38,811 nucleotides of DNA from an uncultured Collinsella sp. (GCA_900544065.1 UQTR01000009.1:1-38811), one strand, 5' to 3'; shown: positions 1 to 7,940, counted from the stretch's first letter. Notes: generated by a model from the letters alone, not told the origin. Numbers and translations are program-made.

Positions 1-6
1 GCCTTA

Positions 7-39
7 TCGTCGGCAGCGTCAGATGTGTATAAGAGACAG
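7..39 (+). other. Nextera Read-1 transposase adapter (sequencing artefact)
   Basis: These 33 bases are the Nextera Read-1 adapter, ending in the 19-bp Tn5 mosaic end (21-39). The six bases before it (GCCTTA) look like the end of an i5 index. This is library-construction sequence left in the assembly. In the minus frame the mosaic end reads LSLIHI, a false tail on the LevR-like protein, and in the plus frame it gives a false MYKRQ start. Confidence 0.97.
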
Positions 40-1083
40 GGGAAGAAGATACGGGCGAACGACGACGTAGTCGCCCTCGCGATTGAGGAACGCTTTGGCA
101 CAGCAGTTCGTCACGCAGGCGCGCAAGCCGGCGATGTTATCGGAAAAGTCCGCGTTCACGAGGCAACGGTATGCGCCGCGGCTGATCTTCACATCAGAAC
201 CGATTCGGCACCCCTCGCTGCGCAGGAAGCTCAAGATGAGATCCTCGCGCTCCTCGGGGGTCCGCTCCTTGAGTGAGGGGACGCGGGCACAGATGGGCAT
301 TTTGCTGTAGGCCGAGGAAACCTTCAGGTCATCGGCGGAAAGCGTCGTCGAAAGAACGAGGCGAGCGCGCGGCGCATCTTGGGAGGCATCGAGCCCGAGG
401 GCCGTCGCAAGGCAGTGCTCCATCGCAGAGGGAGAGAGTGCCTCGATGCCGTTGACAAAGACCACACCCCCGCGCGCTTTCGCGATCGACTCGTCAAGAA
501 GCCCGTTGAACGAGGCGGCGTCCGGGACCCCGGCGCAGTCGATGCGCACATAGGAGGAGTCGCGGGACAGCAAGCCCTGGTTCTTGCCGTACTCGTACAC
601 AAGGCGAGAAAGGAAAGACTTACCGACACCCACGCCGCCGCTCAAGAGGATGGGCAGGCCAAACGGAGGGTACTGAACCGCAGCCTTGCACTGCTCGACA
701 ACGGAGCTGAGGCTCATGTCGAAGCCCACGGCACGCGCGAAGTCGCGGTGATCGGCGATTCCCGTCGCCTGGATGAGGTCGGCGAGCGAGGCGTACTCGC
801 TTGCAGAGAGCTTTACCTGAAAACGCTTCTGGAACGCGCGGCGATGAAAATAACGGACAGGCCTGCCCGCCACCTTAACCACAAGACCGGCGCGAACAAG
901 GTCGTTGAGGTACTGACTCGCCAGGCTCCTGGAGATGATGAGCGTCTCGGCGATGTCGGAGGTGGACAGACGGGCAAGGTCGTCGAGCGAGACGGCAGAG
1001 GTGAGGGTCTCGAGATGCTCGAGAATCCTGTCCCTCATGTCGACGGGTTTCTTTGCCAAGCTGTCCTGTGTGGTCTTGTCCAT
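40..1083 (-). CDS. LevR-like AAA+ transcriptional regulator, C-terminally truncated by contig end
   Basis: This is a transcription regulator of the LevR/sigma-54-interaction type, a family that usually controls PTS sugar operons. A winged-helix DNA-binding region spans about residues 15-80 and is followed by an AAA+ module. Walker A is clear (GGVGVGKS, 149-156), and a VPSLKER segment near 267-275 resembles the arginine-finger region of the family. The Walker B region reads VVFVNG (207-212) where the family normally has an acidic LFLDE, and no GAFTGA loop is visible, so sigma-54 activation by ATP hydrolysis is doubtful. The start at 1083 has an Shine-Dalgarno GAGGAGGT about 8 bases upstream. 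Only 348 genomic residues are present; the PRD and EIIA-like domains expected after the AAA+ module lie beyond the contig. The last six residues of the open frame are adapter. Confidence 0.8.
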
Positions 1084-1276
1084 GACTTCTTACCTCCTCG
1101 TACAAGGAGTATAAGGGGAGAACAGAGAACGGAAGGGGGCGCGTGGGGGAATCAACAGCTCCGAGGAAAAGTCCACCACTTGAGGGGCAGAAAACAACGG
1201 CCATTGAACATTCAGGGCCGACGCTCAACACTTCGGCTCGACACTTCGCTTTGGAAAGGGCCCCGGCGCGCAGGGC
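1084..1276. other. Intergenic region upstream of the LevR-like gene
   Basis: This 193-bp gap lies between the LevR-like gene and the broken nucleosidase gene. On the minus strand it ends in the strong ribosome-binding site of the LevR-like gene, with a TATACT −10-like hexamer about 30 bases before the start codon. No convincing −35 or −24/−12 sigma-54 element was recognised. Confidence 0.35.
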
Positions 1277-1638
1277 CTAAAGCTTAACCATGCGCGCGGC
1301 GATGCGGGCGCAGTCGCAGGCGGCCTTCTTCTCGAAGGTGTTGTAGTCGACGACCCGGCCCTCGGCGCAGGGCTTGTCGCTGATGGCGCGCACGACGACG
1401 AGGGGCACGCCGTTGAGATAAGCGGCCTGCGCGATGGTGCAGCCCTCCATCTCGCAGCACAGGTCGCCGAAGGTCGCGAGGATTCGCTCCTTCTGTTCCG
1501 CGGGCGAGACGAACTGGTCGCCGGAGACGACGCGGCCCTTGAGGACCTTAATGTCGGGGGCGACGGCGGCCGCGGCGGCGCACGCCGCCAGCAAGGGCCG
1601 GAACGGATCGCGCAAGATCAAGGCGTCGCCCGGGAGGT
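1277..1638 (-). pseudogene. mtnN: 5'-truncated MTA/SAH nucleosidase (Pfs/MTAN) remnant
   Basis: The C-terminal half of 5'-methylthioadenosine/S-adenosylhomocysteine nucleosidase is intact. It contains the CEMEG substrate-binding segment and the VVVRAISD segment, which in the family holds the catalytic Asp, and it ends normally at 1277. The family is about 230 residues long; here only the last 115 or so are recognisable. Upstream of roughly 1620-1640 the minus-strand frame runs into the antisense of an IS3-family transposase fragment, so the substrate-binding N-terminal half is missing. The open frame to 1801 is therefore a chance fusion and is unlikely to be functional. It would normally detoxify MTA/SAH and feed methionine salvage and AI-2 production. 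The exact junction is uncertain by about 20 bp. Confidence 0.75.
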
Positions 1639-2052
1639 CGGGCGTTACCGTCAGCCGGCGCCGCGTCTGCCGCATCATGAGGGAGAACGGCCTGGCCGGC
1701 GCATACGGCAGGAAGAGGTTCAAGGTGCACCCCGGGGCGGTCAACGAGGCCGACGTGTCGAACGTCGTCGCGCGCGGCTTCGGCGGCAGGGCGCCGTGCA
1801 CCCATATATGCAGCGACTTGGCCTGCGTGCGCGTCGGGGCGTCGTGGAACTACGTCTGCCTGCTCGTCGACCTCTGCAACGGGGAGATCGTCGGCCACTC
1901 CGAAGGACCGAGGAGGGACGCGCGAGCTCCGAGCCAAGCTCTTGGATTACGTGCACTGGTACAACAACTTCAGGATCCACTCGACGCTGGGCTACATGTC
2001 GCCGGTCGAGTTCAGGGAGGCGGGGCCGTCCCTCCCGGAATCGTCCAAATAA
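1639..2052 (+). pseudogene. IS3-family transposase (OrfB) remnant with internal deletion
   Basis: The plus strand reads VSRRRVCRIMRENGL, then NEADVSNVVARGFGGRAP, then SDLACVRVGASWNYVCLLVD and EIVGHSEG, the typical N-terminal and early integrase-core part of IS3-family OrfB (IS150-like). It includes the first catalytic Asp (in SDL). Near 1907-1925 the frame shifts and jumps straight to the OrfB tail YVHWYNNFRIHSTLGYMSP, ending at TAA 2050-2052. The stretch with the second Asp and the Glu of the DDE triad is deleted, and OrfA and the OrfB start are also absent. The element is therefore dead. Its left edge abuts the broken nucleosidase gene. No terminal inverted repeats were recognised. Confidence 0.85.
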
Positions 2053-2758
2053 GTGTTGCCAATCCATAGCCAATCCAGCCATCATCTTCGCGAAGGCGGA
2101 CGTCAGGAAAAGCTCGGCTTGAGCTCGGTCGGACGCGGTCTGTGGGGCATCATTCAGGCTCAGGGGGTCTCCTTGTCTTCTTCGGTCGCAACCTGAATGA
2201 TAGGGACGGCCCCTTCTCTCTTTCCCCTTCGTTTTCGACGCGTCACCCTCTCGGCGGGCTTAAGGCCCGCGCTCGCGGGTGCAGGGGCTACGCCCAAACC
2301 CCAAAAACGTAACGCCGTGCTCGAAGCGTTTCCGGACGTCAGCGTAATCTCAAATCCCGTTCGTCAACTCATGGGCAAGCCACCTGAGACTACTCATTTC
2401 TCCTACTGGCAATGAAGACCTGCGACCTGCAGTTTTGCAAGCTGCTTGAAAGCCACCTGCGTTGATTCACTTCCTATTGCAGCTGGAGTCTTGCACGCGA
2501 AAAGGCATTTAAGTTTCAAAACGGGCGTTTTCGGCGCTTCGAGCCTCCAAAGGCATCCCGCCGCGCCCTTTGGGACAAAAACAAAAACTCAAAGCCCTGA
2601 GTTCGAAAATAGTTTTTGGAGTTGTCCCGACTTTTGTCCCCGAAGCCGACGAAACGCGACAGGGTGTCACCTGGCGGCACTCGATTCGAGACGGCACCGA
2701 AAACTGGATGCAACCGGAATGACGGGACGGCAGAACCGAAGCCATCGAGTGGGGATAG
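2053..2758. other. Gene-poor intergenic region with inverted repeats
   Basis: No gene is supported in this 700-bp stretch. Short open frames (2197-2415 and 2446-2805, plus) lack a ribosome-binding site, and the second runs into the rplX terminator. Two inverted repeats are visible: ATCATTCAGG (2149-2158) with CCTGAATGAT (2192-2201), and GGGACAAAA (2572-2580) with TTTTGTCCC (2632-2640). The region may be a mix of decayed mobile DNA and species-specific intergenic repeats. Confidence 0.5.
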
Positions 2759-2789
2759 AAAAAGACCCGGGTGCCGTGGCATCCGGGCC
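2759..2789 (-). terminator. Rho-independent terminator after rplX
   Basis: On the minus strand GCCCGGATGC and GCACCCGGGT(C) form an 11-bp stem with one mismatch, followed directly by TTTTT (2759-2763). It sits 30 bp past the rplX stop and closes the ribosomal-protein operon. Confidence 0.85.
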
Positions 2790-2818
2790 TTTGCTAGCAA
2801 CTTGATGTTGCGGGCAGC

Positions 2819-3124
2819 TTAGAACTTGTGGCCGCACTTCTTGCAGACGCGCAGCTTGTTCTTGCCGTCCTTCTCGTGACCGACGCGGGTAACCTTACCG
2901 CACTCGGGGCAGACGAGATTGACGTTGGAGGCGTCGATGGGAGCCTCCTGCGAAACGATGCCGCCCTGCTGGTTGGCAGCGTTGGGCTTGACGGCCTTCT
3001 TGACGACCGAAACGCCCTCGACAACGACCTTGTTCTCGGCGGGGAGAGAACGCAGGACAACGCCCTGCTTGCCGCGATCCTTACCAGAGAGAACCTGGAC
3101 CTTATCGCCCTTCTTGATATACAT
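2819..3124 (-). CDS. rplX: 50S ribosomal protein L24
   Basis: L24 is an early 23S rRNA-binding assembly initiator. The 101-residue product starts MYIKKGDKVQVLSGKDRGKQG, the family KOW motif, and carries a C-terminal zinc-ribbon CPEC...CKKC (residues about 73-97). It is preceded by GGGGAGAT and lies 13 bp after rplN. It is the last gene of this operon: a terminator follows at once and rplE, rpsN and rpsH, which normally come next, are absent. Confidence 0.97.
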   Translation of the reverse strand: MYIKKGDKVQVLSGKDRGKQGVVLRSLPAENKVVVEGVSVVKKAVKPNAANQQGGIVSQEAPIDASNVNLVCPECGKVTRVGHEKDGKNKLRVCKKCGHKF

Positions 3125-3137
3125 ATATCTCCCCTAA

Positions 3138-3506
3138 CTACAGGGTCTCGGGAGCGAGCGAGACGATCTTCATGTACTTCTTGTCACGAAGCTCGCGAGC
3201 GACGGGCCCGAAGATACGGGTGCCGACGGGCGAACCATCGTTGTTGATGACAACGCAGGCGTTCTCATCAAAGCGAATGTAGGAGCCATCCTTGCGGCGG
3301 ATCTCCTTAACGGTGCGAACGACGACGCAACGGACAACGTCCTTCTTCTTGACGTTGGCGCCAGGGGTAGCCTCCTGGACAGCACCGATGAACACATCGC
3401 CGATGCCTGCATAACGACGCTTGGAACCGCCAAGCACCTTGATGCAGCGAATCTTGCGAGCGCCGGAGTTGTCGGCGACGTTCAGCATGGTTTGCATCTG
3501 AATCAT
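3138..3506 (-). CDS. rplN: 50S ribosomal protein L14
   Basis: L14 lies at the 50S subunit interface and contacts 16S rRNA. The 122-residue product is full length and begins MIQMQTMLNVADNSGARKI, the conserved family start, with GGAGGA ahead of the ATG. An unusually long 118-bp gap with strong RNA secondary structure separates it from rpsQ upstream. Confidence 0.98.
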   Translation of the reverse strand: MIQMQTMLNVADNSGARKIRCIKVLGGSKRRYAGIGDVFIGAVQEATPGANVKKKDVVRCVVVRTVKEIRRKDGSYIRFDENACVVINNDGSPVGTRIFGPVARELRDKKYMKIVSLAPETL

Positions 3507-3531
3507 GGTAGATGTTCCTCCGAACTAAGAA

Positions 3532-3597
3532 CCGAAGAGAGGTGCGCTGCCTTTAGACGGCCTGTGGTATGCAAACCAGGCATACGCACATCTTCGG
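3532..3597 (-). ncRNA. Structured RNA element between rpsQ and rplN (candidate r-protein cis-regulator)
   Basis: The gap folds into a nested hairpin from three complementary pairs: 3532-3538 with 3591-3597, 3542-3546 with 3585-3589, and 3560-3564 with 3577-3581. In most bacteria rpsQ and rplN are only a few to tens of bases apart. A conserved fold inside a ribosomal-protein operon could be an autoregulatory site, a processing site or a partial attenuator. No T-tract follows, so it is not a simple terminator. Confidence 0.45.
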
Positions 3598-3624
3598 AAA
3601 CGTACAAGTCGTAAGAGCGACTGC

Positions 3625-3885
3625 TTATTTAGCGCGCTCGACGACCTCGATGAGGCGCCAACGCTTCATCTTGGACATAGGACGGGTCTCCATAACGCGG
3701 ACGGTGTCGCCCACGCCAGCCGTGCACTCCTCGTCGTGAGCGTGCAGCTTCTTGGAGCTGGTCATCATCTTGCCGTACTTGGGGTGACGCTTGCGCTCGG
3801 TGATGGTGACAACAATGGTCTTGGCACCGGAGACGGAGGTAACGACACCCGTACGGACCTTACGCGAGTTACGCGAATCAGTCAT
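3625..3885 (-). CDS. rpsQ: 30S ribosomal protein S17
   Basis: S17 is a primary 16S rRNA-binding protein. The 86 residues include the family signatures VSGAKTIVVTITERKRHPKYGK and VGDTVRVMETRPMSKMKRWRL. The gene follows rpmC by 16 bp and has GGAGAG before the ATG at 3885. Confidence 0.98.
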   Translation of the reverse strand: MTDSRNSRKVRTGVVTSVSGAKTIVVTITERKRHPKYGKMMTSSKKLHAHDEECTAGVGDTVRVMETRPMSKMKRWRLIEVVERAK

Positions 3886-3901
3886 GTTCTCTCCTTAGGT
3901 C

Positions 3902-4117
3902 CTACTCGGCGACAGCGGACTTCTCCGCTGCGATCTCGCGGGCGCGCTGCTCCGTGAGGACGCGAGCGATGTCCTTCTTCACGGTGTTGACGCGAGCGGT
4001 GTTGTCCAGCTGGCTGGTGGCCATCTGGAAACGAAGGTTAAAGAGCTCGGCGCGCATTTCCTTCAGCTTCTCAACGAGCTGAGCGTCCGAGAGCTCACGA
4101 ATCTCTGCGGGCTTCAT
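3902..4117 (-). CDS. rpmC: 50S ribosomal protein L29
   Basis: L29 sits at the polypeptide exit tunnel, near the trigger-factor and SRP docking site. The 71 residues form the usual two-helix hairpin (ELFNLRFQMATSQLDNTARV). Its ATG overlaps the rplP TAA stop by one base, which suggests translational coupling. Confidence 0.97.
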   Translation of the reverse strand: MKPAEIRELSDAQLVEKLKEMRAELFNLRFQMATSQLDNTARVNTVKKDIARVLTEQRAREIAAEKSAVAE

Positions 4118-4620
4118 TAGTTCTCCTCCTTGGCGGCGGCGGCGTCCTCAGCAGCCCACTTGGCCTCGAGAGCGGCCTCCTCAGCCATCTCCTTCTCGAT
4201 GCGCTGCTCAGCGTTCTTGGCAGCAACAATCTTGGTCTTGATGGGAAGCTTGTGCTGTGCAAGACGCAGAGCCTCGCGAGCGACCTCCTCGGGCACGCCC
4301 TTGACCTCGAACATGATGCGACCGGGCTTGACGACGGCCACCCACTCCTCGGGGTTACCCTTACCAGAACCCATGCGAGTCTCGGCAGGCTTCTTGGTGA
4401 TGGGCTTATCGGGGAAGATCGTGATGTAGACACGACCGCCACGCTTCATGTAGCGGGTCATGGCAATACGAGCGGCCTCGATCTGACGGTTGGTGATCCA
4501 ATGGGCCTCGAGAGCCTGGATACCAAACTCGCCGAAATGCAGCTCGGTATTACCCTTGGCCTGGCCCTTCATGGAGCCACGCTGCACCTTGCGGTGAAGA
4601 ATACGCTTAGGGGCAAGCAC
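4117..4620 (-). CDS. rplP: 50S ribosomal protein L16
   Basis: L16 organises the A-site region of the large subunit. The N-terminal 140 residues match the family (MLAPKRILHRKVQRGSMKG, RMGSGKGNPEEWVAVVKPG). The 167-residue product is longer than usual because of an Ala/Glu-rich acidic C-terminal tail of about 28 residues. The start is GTG, overlapping the rpsC TAG stop by one base. Confidence 0.97.
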   Translation of the reverse strand: MLAPKRILHRKVQRGSMKGQAKGNTELHFGEFGIQALEAHWITNRQIEAARIAMTRYMKRGGRVYITIFPDKPITKKPAETRMGSGKGNPEEWVAVVKPGRIMFEVKGVPEEVAREALRLAQHKLPIKTKIVAAKNAEQRIEKEMAEEAALEAKWAAEDAAAAKEEN

Positions 4621-5330
4621 TACTGACCCCTCCTCTCGGAGTTACGACGACGAGGACGGGAAGAGCCCTCGAGTGCAGGGTTGGGAACAGGCTGGCCCGG
4701 GAGCTTCTCGCCCAGGTAGATCCAGACCTTCACGCCGCAAGCGCCCATGGTGGTGCTGGCGACAGCCGTGCCGTAGTCGATCTTGGCACGGAGGGTGTGC
4801 AGAGGCACGCGACCCTCACGGTACCACTCACGACGGCCCATCTCGGCACCGCCGAGACGACCGGAGCACTGGATACGGATGCCCTTAGCGCCGGCCTTGC
4901 GGGCAGACTGGACAGCCTTGCGCATAGCGCGACGGAAGGCAACGCGGCCCTCGAGCTGCTCGGCGATAGACTGAGCAACGAGGTTGGCGTCGAGCTCGGG
5001 GCGCTTGATCTCGACAACGTCGACGGAGAGCTGGCCCTTGGAGACGCCAGCGACCTTCTCGAGCTCGGTGCGGAGGGTATCGATCTCGGCACCCTTCTTA
5101 CCGATGACAACGCCGGGGCGAGCGGTGAGGATGATGACCTTCACCTTGTCGCCAGCGCGCTCGATCTCGACGCGGGAGACAGCTGCGCGGGAAAGACGCT
5201 TCTCGAGGTACTTGCGGATCTCGAGATCGTTACCGAGGGTCTTAGCGTAATCCTTCTCTGCGAACCAGCGGGAGCGCCAGTTCTCGGTGATGCCAAGACG
5301 GAAGCCGGTGGGGTAGACTTTCTGACCCAT
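4620..5330 (-). CDS. rpsC: 30S ribosomal protein S3
   Basis: S3 lines the mRNA entry channel and contributes helicase activity. The 236-residue product shows MGQKVYPTGFRLGITENWRSRWFA at the start and the KH-domain loop VVIGKKGAEID near residue 75. A GGAGG site lies 11 bases before the ATG. It follows rplV by 6 bp and its stop overlaps the GTG of rplP. Confidence 0.98.
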   Translation of the reverse strand: MGQKVYPTGFRLGITENWRSRWFAEKDYAKTLGNDLEIRKYLEKRLSRAAVSRVEIERAGDKVKVIILTARPGVVIGKKGAEIDTLRTELEKVAGVSKGQLSVDVVEIKRPELDANLVAQSIAEQLEGRVAFRRAMRKAVQSARKAGAKGIRIQCSGRLGGAEMGRREWYREGRVPLHTLRAKIDYGTAVASTTMGACGVKVWIYLGEKLPGQPVPNPALEGSSRPRRRNSERRGQ

Positions 5331-5336
5331 ACAGCT

Positions 5337-5708
5337 TTACGCCTCCTTTCGAGGAGCAACGACGACGGTGATGTGGGAAGTACGCTTCAGAATGCGAGAA
5401 GCGGAACCCTTGGCGCGGGGACGGATGCGCTTAAGCGTCGGACCCTCGTCAACGTAGGCAGCGGCGACAACCAGGTTGTCGGCACGCAGACCGTTGTTGT
5501 TCTCGGCGTTCGCAACAGCGGAACGGAGAACCTTCTCGACATCCACGGCGACGGCGCGATCGCAGAAGTGGAGGATGTCGAAGGCCTGAGCGACAGGCTT
5601 GCGGCGGATCAGATCGACCACCAGGCGGGCCTTGCTGGGGGAAACACGCACGTACTTAGCGACGGCGCGAACCTCGGTGGCCTCAGTTTCAATAGACTTA
5701 GTTGCCAT
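5337..5708 (-). CDS. rplV: 50S ribosomal protein L22
   Basis: L22 lines the exit tunnel, and its beta-hairpin helps form the tunnel constriction next to L4. The 123 residues include AKYVRVSPSKARLVVDLIR and the hairpin region GPTLKRIRPRAKGSASRI. No insertion or deletion typical of macrolide-resistance alleles is obvious by eye. Its ribosome-binding site is weak (GGGGGTT). Confidence 0.97.
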   Translation of the reverse strand: MATKSIETEATEVRAVAKYVRVSPSKARLVVDLIRRKPVAQAFDILHFCDRAVAVDVEKVLRSAVANAENNNGLRADNLVVAAAYVDEGPTLKRIRPRAKGSASRILKRTSHITVVVAPRKEA

Positions 5709-5722
5709 TTACGGTTAACCCC

Positions 5723-5983
5723 CTATTTGGCCTTGTGGCCACGGAACGTACGAGTCGGCGCGAACTCGCCGAGCTTGTGACCAACCATGGACTCGGTAAC
5801 ATACACGGGCACATGCTTGCGGCCGTCGTGGACGGCGATGGTGTGACCAACCATCTCGGGGAAGATGGTAGACGCGCGAGACCAAGTCTTCACGACGTCC
5901 TTCTTGCCAGCCTCGTTCATCGCGGTGATACGCGAGAGAAGGCGAGTCTCCACGAACGGGCCCTTTTTGAGACTTCTGCTCAT
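5723..5983 (-). CDS. rpsS: 30S ribosomal protein S19
   Basis: S19 is a 30S head protein close to S13 and the A-site tRNA. The 86-residue product reads MSRSLKKGPFVETRLLSRI and ends with the family GEFAPTRTFRGHK. AGGAGA lies 8 bases ahead of the ATG, 32 bp after rplB. Confidence 0.98.
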   Translation of the reverse strand: MSRSLKKGPFVETRLLSRITAMNEAGKKDVVKTWSRASTIFPEMVGHTIAVHDGRKHVPVYVTESMVGHKLGEFAPTRTFRGHKAK

Positions 5984-6015
5984 AAGTGCTTTCTCCTAAA
6001 ACTCGGTATCCGAAA

Positions 6016-6846
6016 TTACTTCTTACGGCGACGAATGATGTGCTGGTTCGAGACCTTCTTCTTCTTGCGCGTACGAAGGCCCTTCGTCGGCTTACCCCAG
6101 GGGGTAACGGAGGGACGACCAGAGGTGTGGTTCTTGCCCTCGCCACCGCCGTGCGGGTGGTCGACAGGGTTCATGACGGTACCGCGGACGGTCGGGCGCA
6201 CGTTCATGTGACGCTTACGGCCGGCCTTGCCGATGACGATGTTGGCGTGATCGGCGTTGCCGACCTCACCGACGGTGGCGCGGCAGGTAACGAGGATGCG
6301 GCGCATCTCGGAGGAAGGCATACGGACGATAGCGTACTTGCCCTCCTTACCCATCAGCTGGCAGGAGTTACCGGCGGAACGGGCGATAGCAGCGCCCTTG
6401 CCCGGCTGGAACTCGACGGCGTGGATGAGCGTACCGACGGGGATGTCGGCGAGGGGCAGAGCGTTGCCCGGCTTGATGTCGGCGTCAGAACCGGACATGA
6501 TGGTCTGGCCGACCTCGAGGCCCTTGGGGGCCAGGATGTAGCGCTTCTCACCGTCAGCGTAGTGCAGCAGAGCGATGCGAGCGGAACGGTTCGGATCGTA
6601 CTCGATCGTGGCAACCTTGGCGGGCACGCCGTCCTTGTTGCGCTTGAAGTCGATCACGCGGTAACGACGCTTCACGCCGCCGCCCTGGTGGCGGGTGGTG
6701 ATGCGGCCGTTGTTGTTACGACCGGCCTTCTTGGGCAGGGGCTCGAGAAGAGACTTCTCGGGCTTGGTGCAGGTGATCTCGGAGAAATCGGAGATCGTCT
6801 GCCAACGCCTACCAGCGGAGGTCGGCTTAAGGTGCTTTACAGCCAT
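6016..6846 (-). CDS. rplB: 50S ribosomal protein L2
   Basis: L2 is needed for subunit association and peptidyl transfer. I place the start at ATG 6846 (MAVKHLKPTSAGRRWQT), preceded by AAAGGGA, rather than at 6921, because this is where family homology begins; the product is then 276 residues, the usual length. The conserved VRGTVMNPVDHPHGGGEG segment, with the His important for peptidyl transfer, lies near residues 215-235. A 179-bp structured leader precedes it. Confidence 0.97.
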   Translation of the reverse strand: MAVKHLKPTSAGRRWQTISDFSEITCTKPEKSLLEPLPKKAGRNNNGRITTRHQGGGVKRRYRVIDFKRNKDGVPAKVATIEYDPNRSARIALLHYADGEKRYILAPKGLEVGQTIMSGSDADIKPGNALPLADIPVGTLIHAVEFQPGKGAAIARSAGNSCQLMGKEGKYAIVRMPSSEMRRILVTCRATVGEVGNADHANIVIGKAGRKRHMNVRPTVRGTVMNPVDHPHGGGEGKNHTSGRPSVTPWGKPTKGLRTRKKKKVSNQHIIRRRKK

Positions 6847-6926
6847 TACAATCCCTTTCAATAGGAATCCGTTAGCCATCGCAGACAGGGATTCGAGGTT
6901 CTGCCTCGGGTGCGATGACACCGGAC

Positions 6927-6952
6927 GTATACACGGTTCCGGGCGTGTCCAT
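6927..6952 (-). promoter_or_regulatory. 26-bp conserved motif upstream of rplB
   Basis: This site matches 23 of 26 bases with a site upstream of rplC (8792-8817); its core CGGGCGTATCC also recurs upstream of rpsL near 36246-36267. It contains TATAC, which could act as part of a −10 element. It may be a promoter or a shared ribosomal-protein regulatory site. Confidence 0.45.
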
Positions 6953-6971
6953 TTAATACGCCCAAAACCTT

Positions 6972-7007
6972 GAGCTCCCGCCTCCCCTATTTGGGAGGCA
7001 TGAGCTC
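6972..7007 (-). promoter_or_regulatory. Hairpin between rplW and rplB
   Basis: GAGCTC (6972-6977 with 7002-7007) and GCCTCCC/GGGAGGC (6980-6986 with 6993-6999) form a stacked hairpin with a 6-base loop. It lacks a T-tract, so full termination is unlikely. It may be an attenuator, a processing signal or a protein-binding leader. Confidence 0.5.
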
Positions 7008-7025
7008 ACTCAACAGCAGCGAGTC

Positions 7026-7313
7026 TTAGGCCTGGTTGCCAAAGACCTCGATGGTGTCGCCCTCGGCCAGCGTGACGATGGCCTTCTTCCAAGAACGGGT
7101 CTTGCCAGCGACATAGCGCACGCGCTTGGTCTTGGGCTTGACCGTCAGGGTGTTCACGCGAACGACCTTGACGCCGAAGATCTCCTCGACAGCGTCCTTG
7201 ATCTGATACTTGTTAGCATCCTTGGCGACCTCGAACGTGTACTTGTTCAGCTCCATGCCGGAGAAGGAACGCTCGGACACAATCGGACGGATGATGATCT
7301 CGTGGGCGGTCAT
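7026..7313 (-). CDS. rplW: 50S ribosomal protein L23
   Basis: L23 docks trigger factor and SRP at the exit tunnel. The 95 residues begin MTAHEIIIRPIVSERSF and contain the EIFGVKVVRVNTL family segment. Its ATG directly abuts the TAA of rplD, indicating coupled translation. Confidence 0.98.
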   Translation of the reverse strand: MTAHEIIIRPIVSERSFSGMELNKYTFEVAKDANKYQIKDAVEEIFGVKVVRVNTLTVKPKTKRVRYVAGKTRSWKKAIVTLAEGDTIEVFGNQA

Positions 7314-7940
7314 TTATGCAAGCACCTCCCCGAAGTGAGCGGCGATGTCGGCGGGCATCAGCACAGCGTTGTTGTTGACGAGATCGTAGGTGTTGGCCTC
7401 GTCAGCGGTGATGATGAACGTCTTGGGAATGTTGCGGAACGACAGGTAGGCGTTGACGTCCTCATCGCGAACGATGATGGTTAGACGCTTGCCCTCAAGG
7501 CCGAGAGCCTTGAGCATGGCGACAGCAGCCTTGGTGGAAGGCTTCTCGAAGCCGTAGTCGTCGACGAGCACGAGCTCGCCATCGGCCAGCTTGGCGGACA
7601 GCGCGGAGCGCATAGCCAGCTTGACCTCCTTGTTGTTCATACGCTTAGCGTAGGAACGGGGCTTGGGGGCGAAGACAACGCCACCGTGACGCCACTGGGC
7701 AGCACGGATGGAACCCTGGCGGGCACGGCCGGTGCCCTTCTGACGCCAAGGCTTCTTGCCGCCACCGGAAACCTCAGAGCGGCCCTTAGCAGACTGGGTG
7801 CCCTGACGCCAAGAGGCCATCTGGCACTTGACGATGTGGTGCATAACGTGGATGTTCGGCTCGATGCCGTACACCTCAGCGGCGAGCTCGGCCTCGGCGA
7901 CCTTCTTGCCCTCGCTGTTCTTTACTTCAAACTTTGCCAT
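7314..7940 (-). CDS. rplD: 50S ribosomal protein L4
   Basis: L4 contacts the exit tunnel and, in some bacteria, represses the S10 operon. The 208-residue product shows the tunnel-loop signature KKPWRQKGTGRARQGSIRAAQWRHGG near residues 62-87. It follows rplC by 46 bp. Confidence 0.98.
   Translation of the reverse strand: MAKFEVKNSEGKKVAEAELAAEVYGIEPNIHVMHHIVKCQMASWRQGTQSAKGRSEVSGGGKKPWRQKGTGRARQGSIRAAQWRHGGVVFAPKPRSYAKRMNNKEVKLAMRSALSAKLADGELVLVDDYGFEKPSTKAAVAMLKALGLEGKRLTIIVRDEDVNAYLSFRNIPKTFIITADEANTYDLVNNNAVLMPADIAAHFGEVLA

Noticed and set aside
379..1287. 302-codon plus-strand frame opposite the LevR-like gene
   Set aside because: Antisense of a recognised AAA+ regulator, with charged low-complexity composition.
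2446..2805. 119-codon plus-strand frame in the gene-poor region
   Set aside because: No ribosome-binding site, no family, and it runs through the rplX terminator; probably non-coding repeat DNA.
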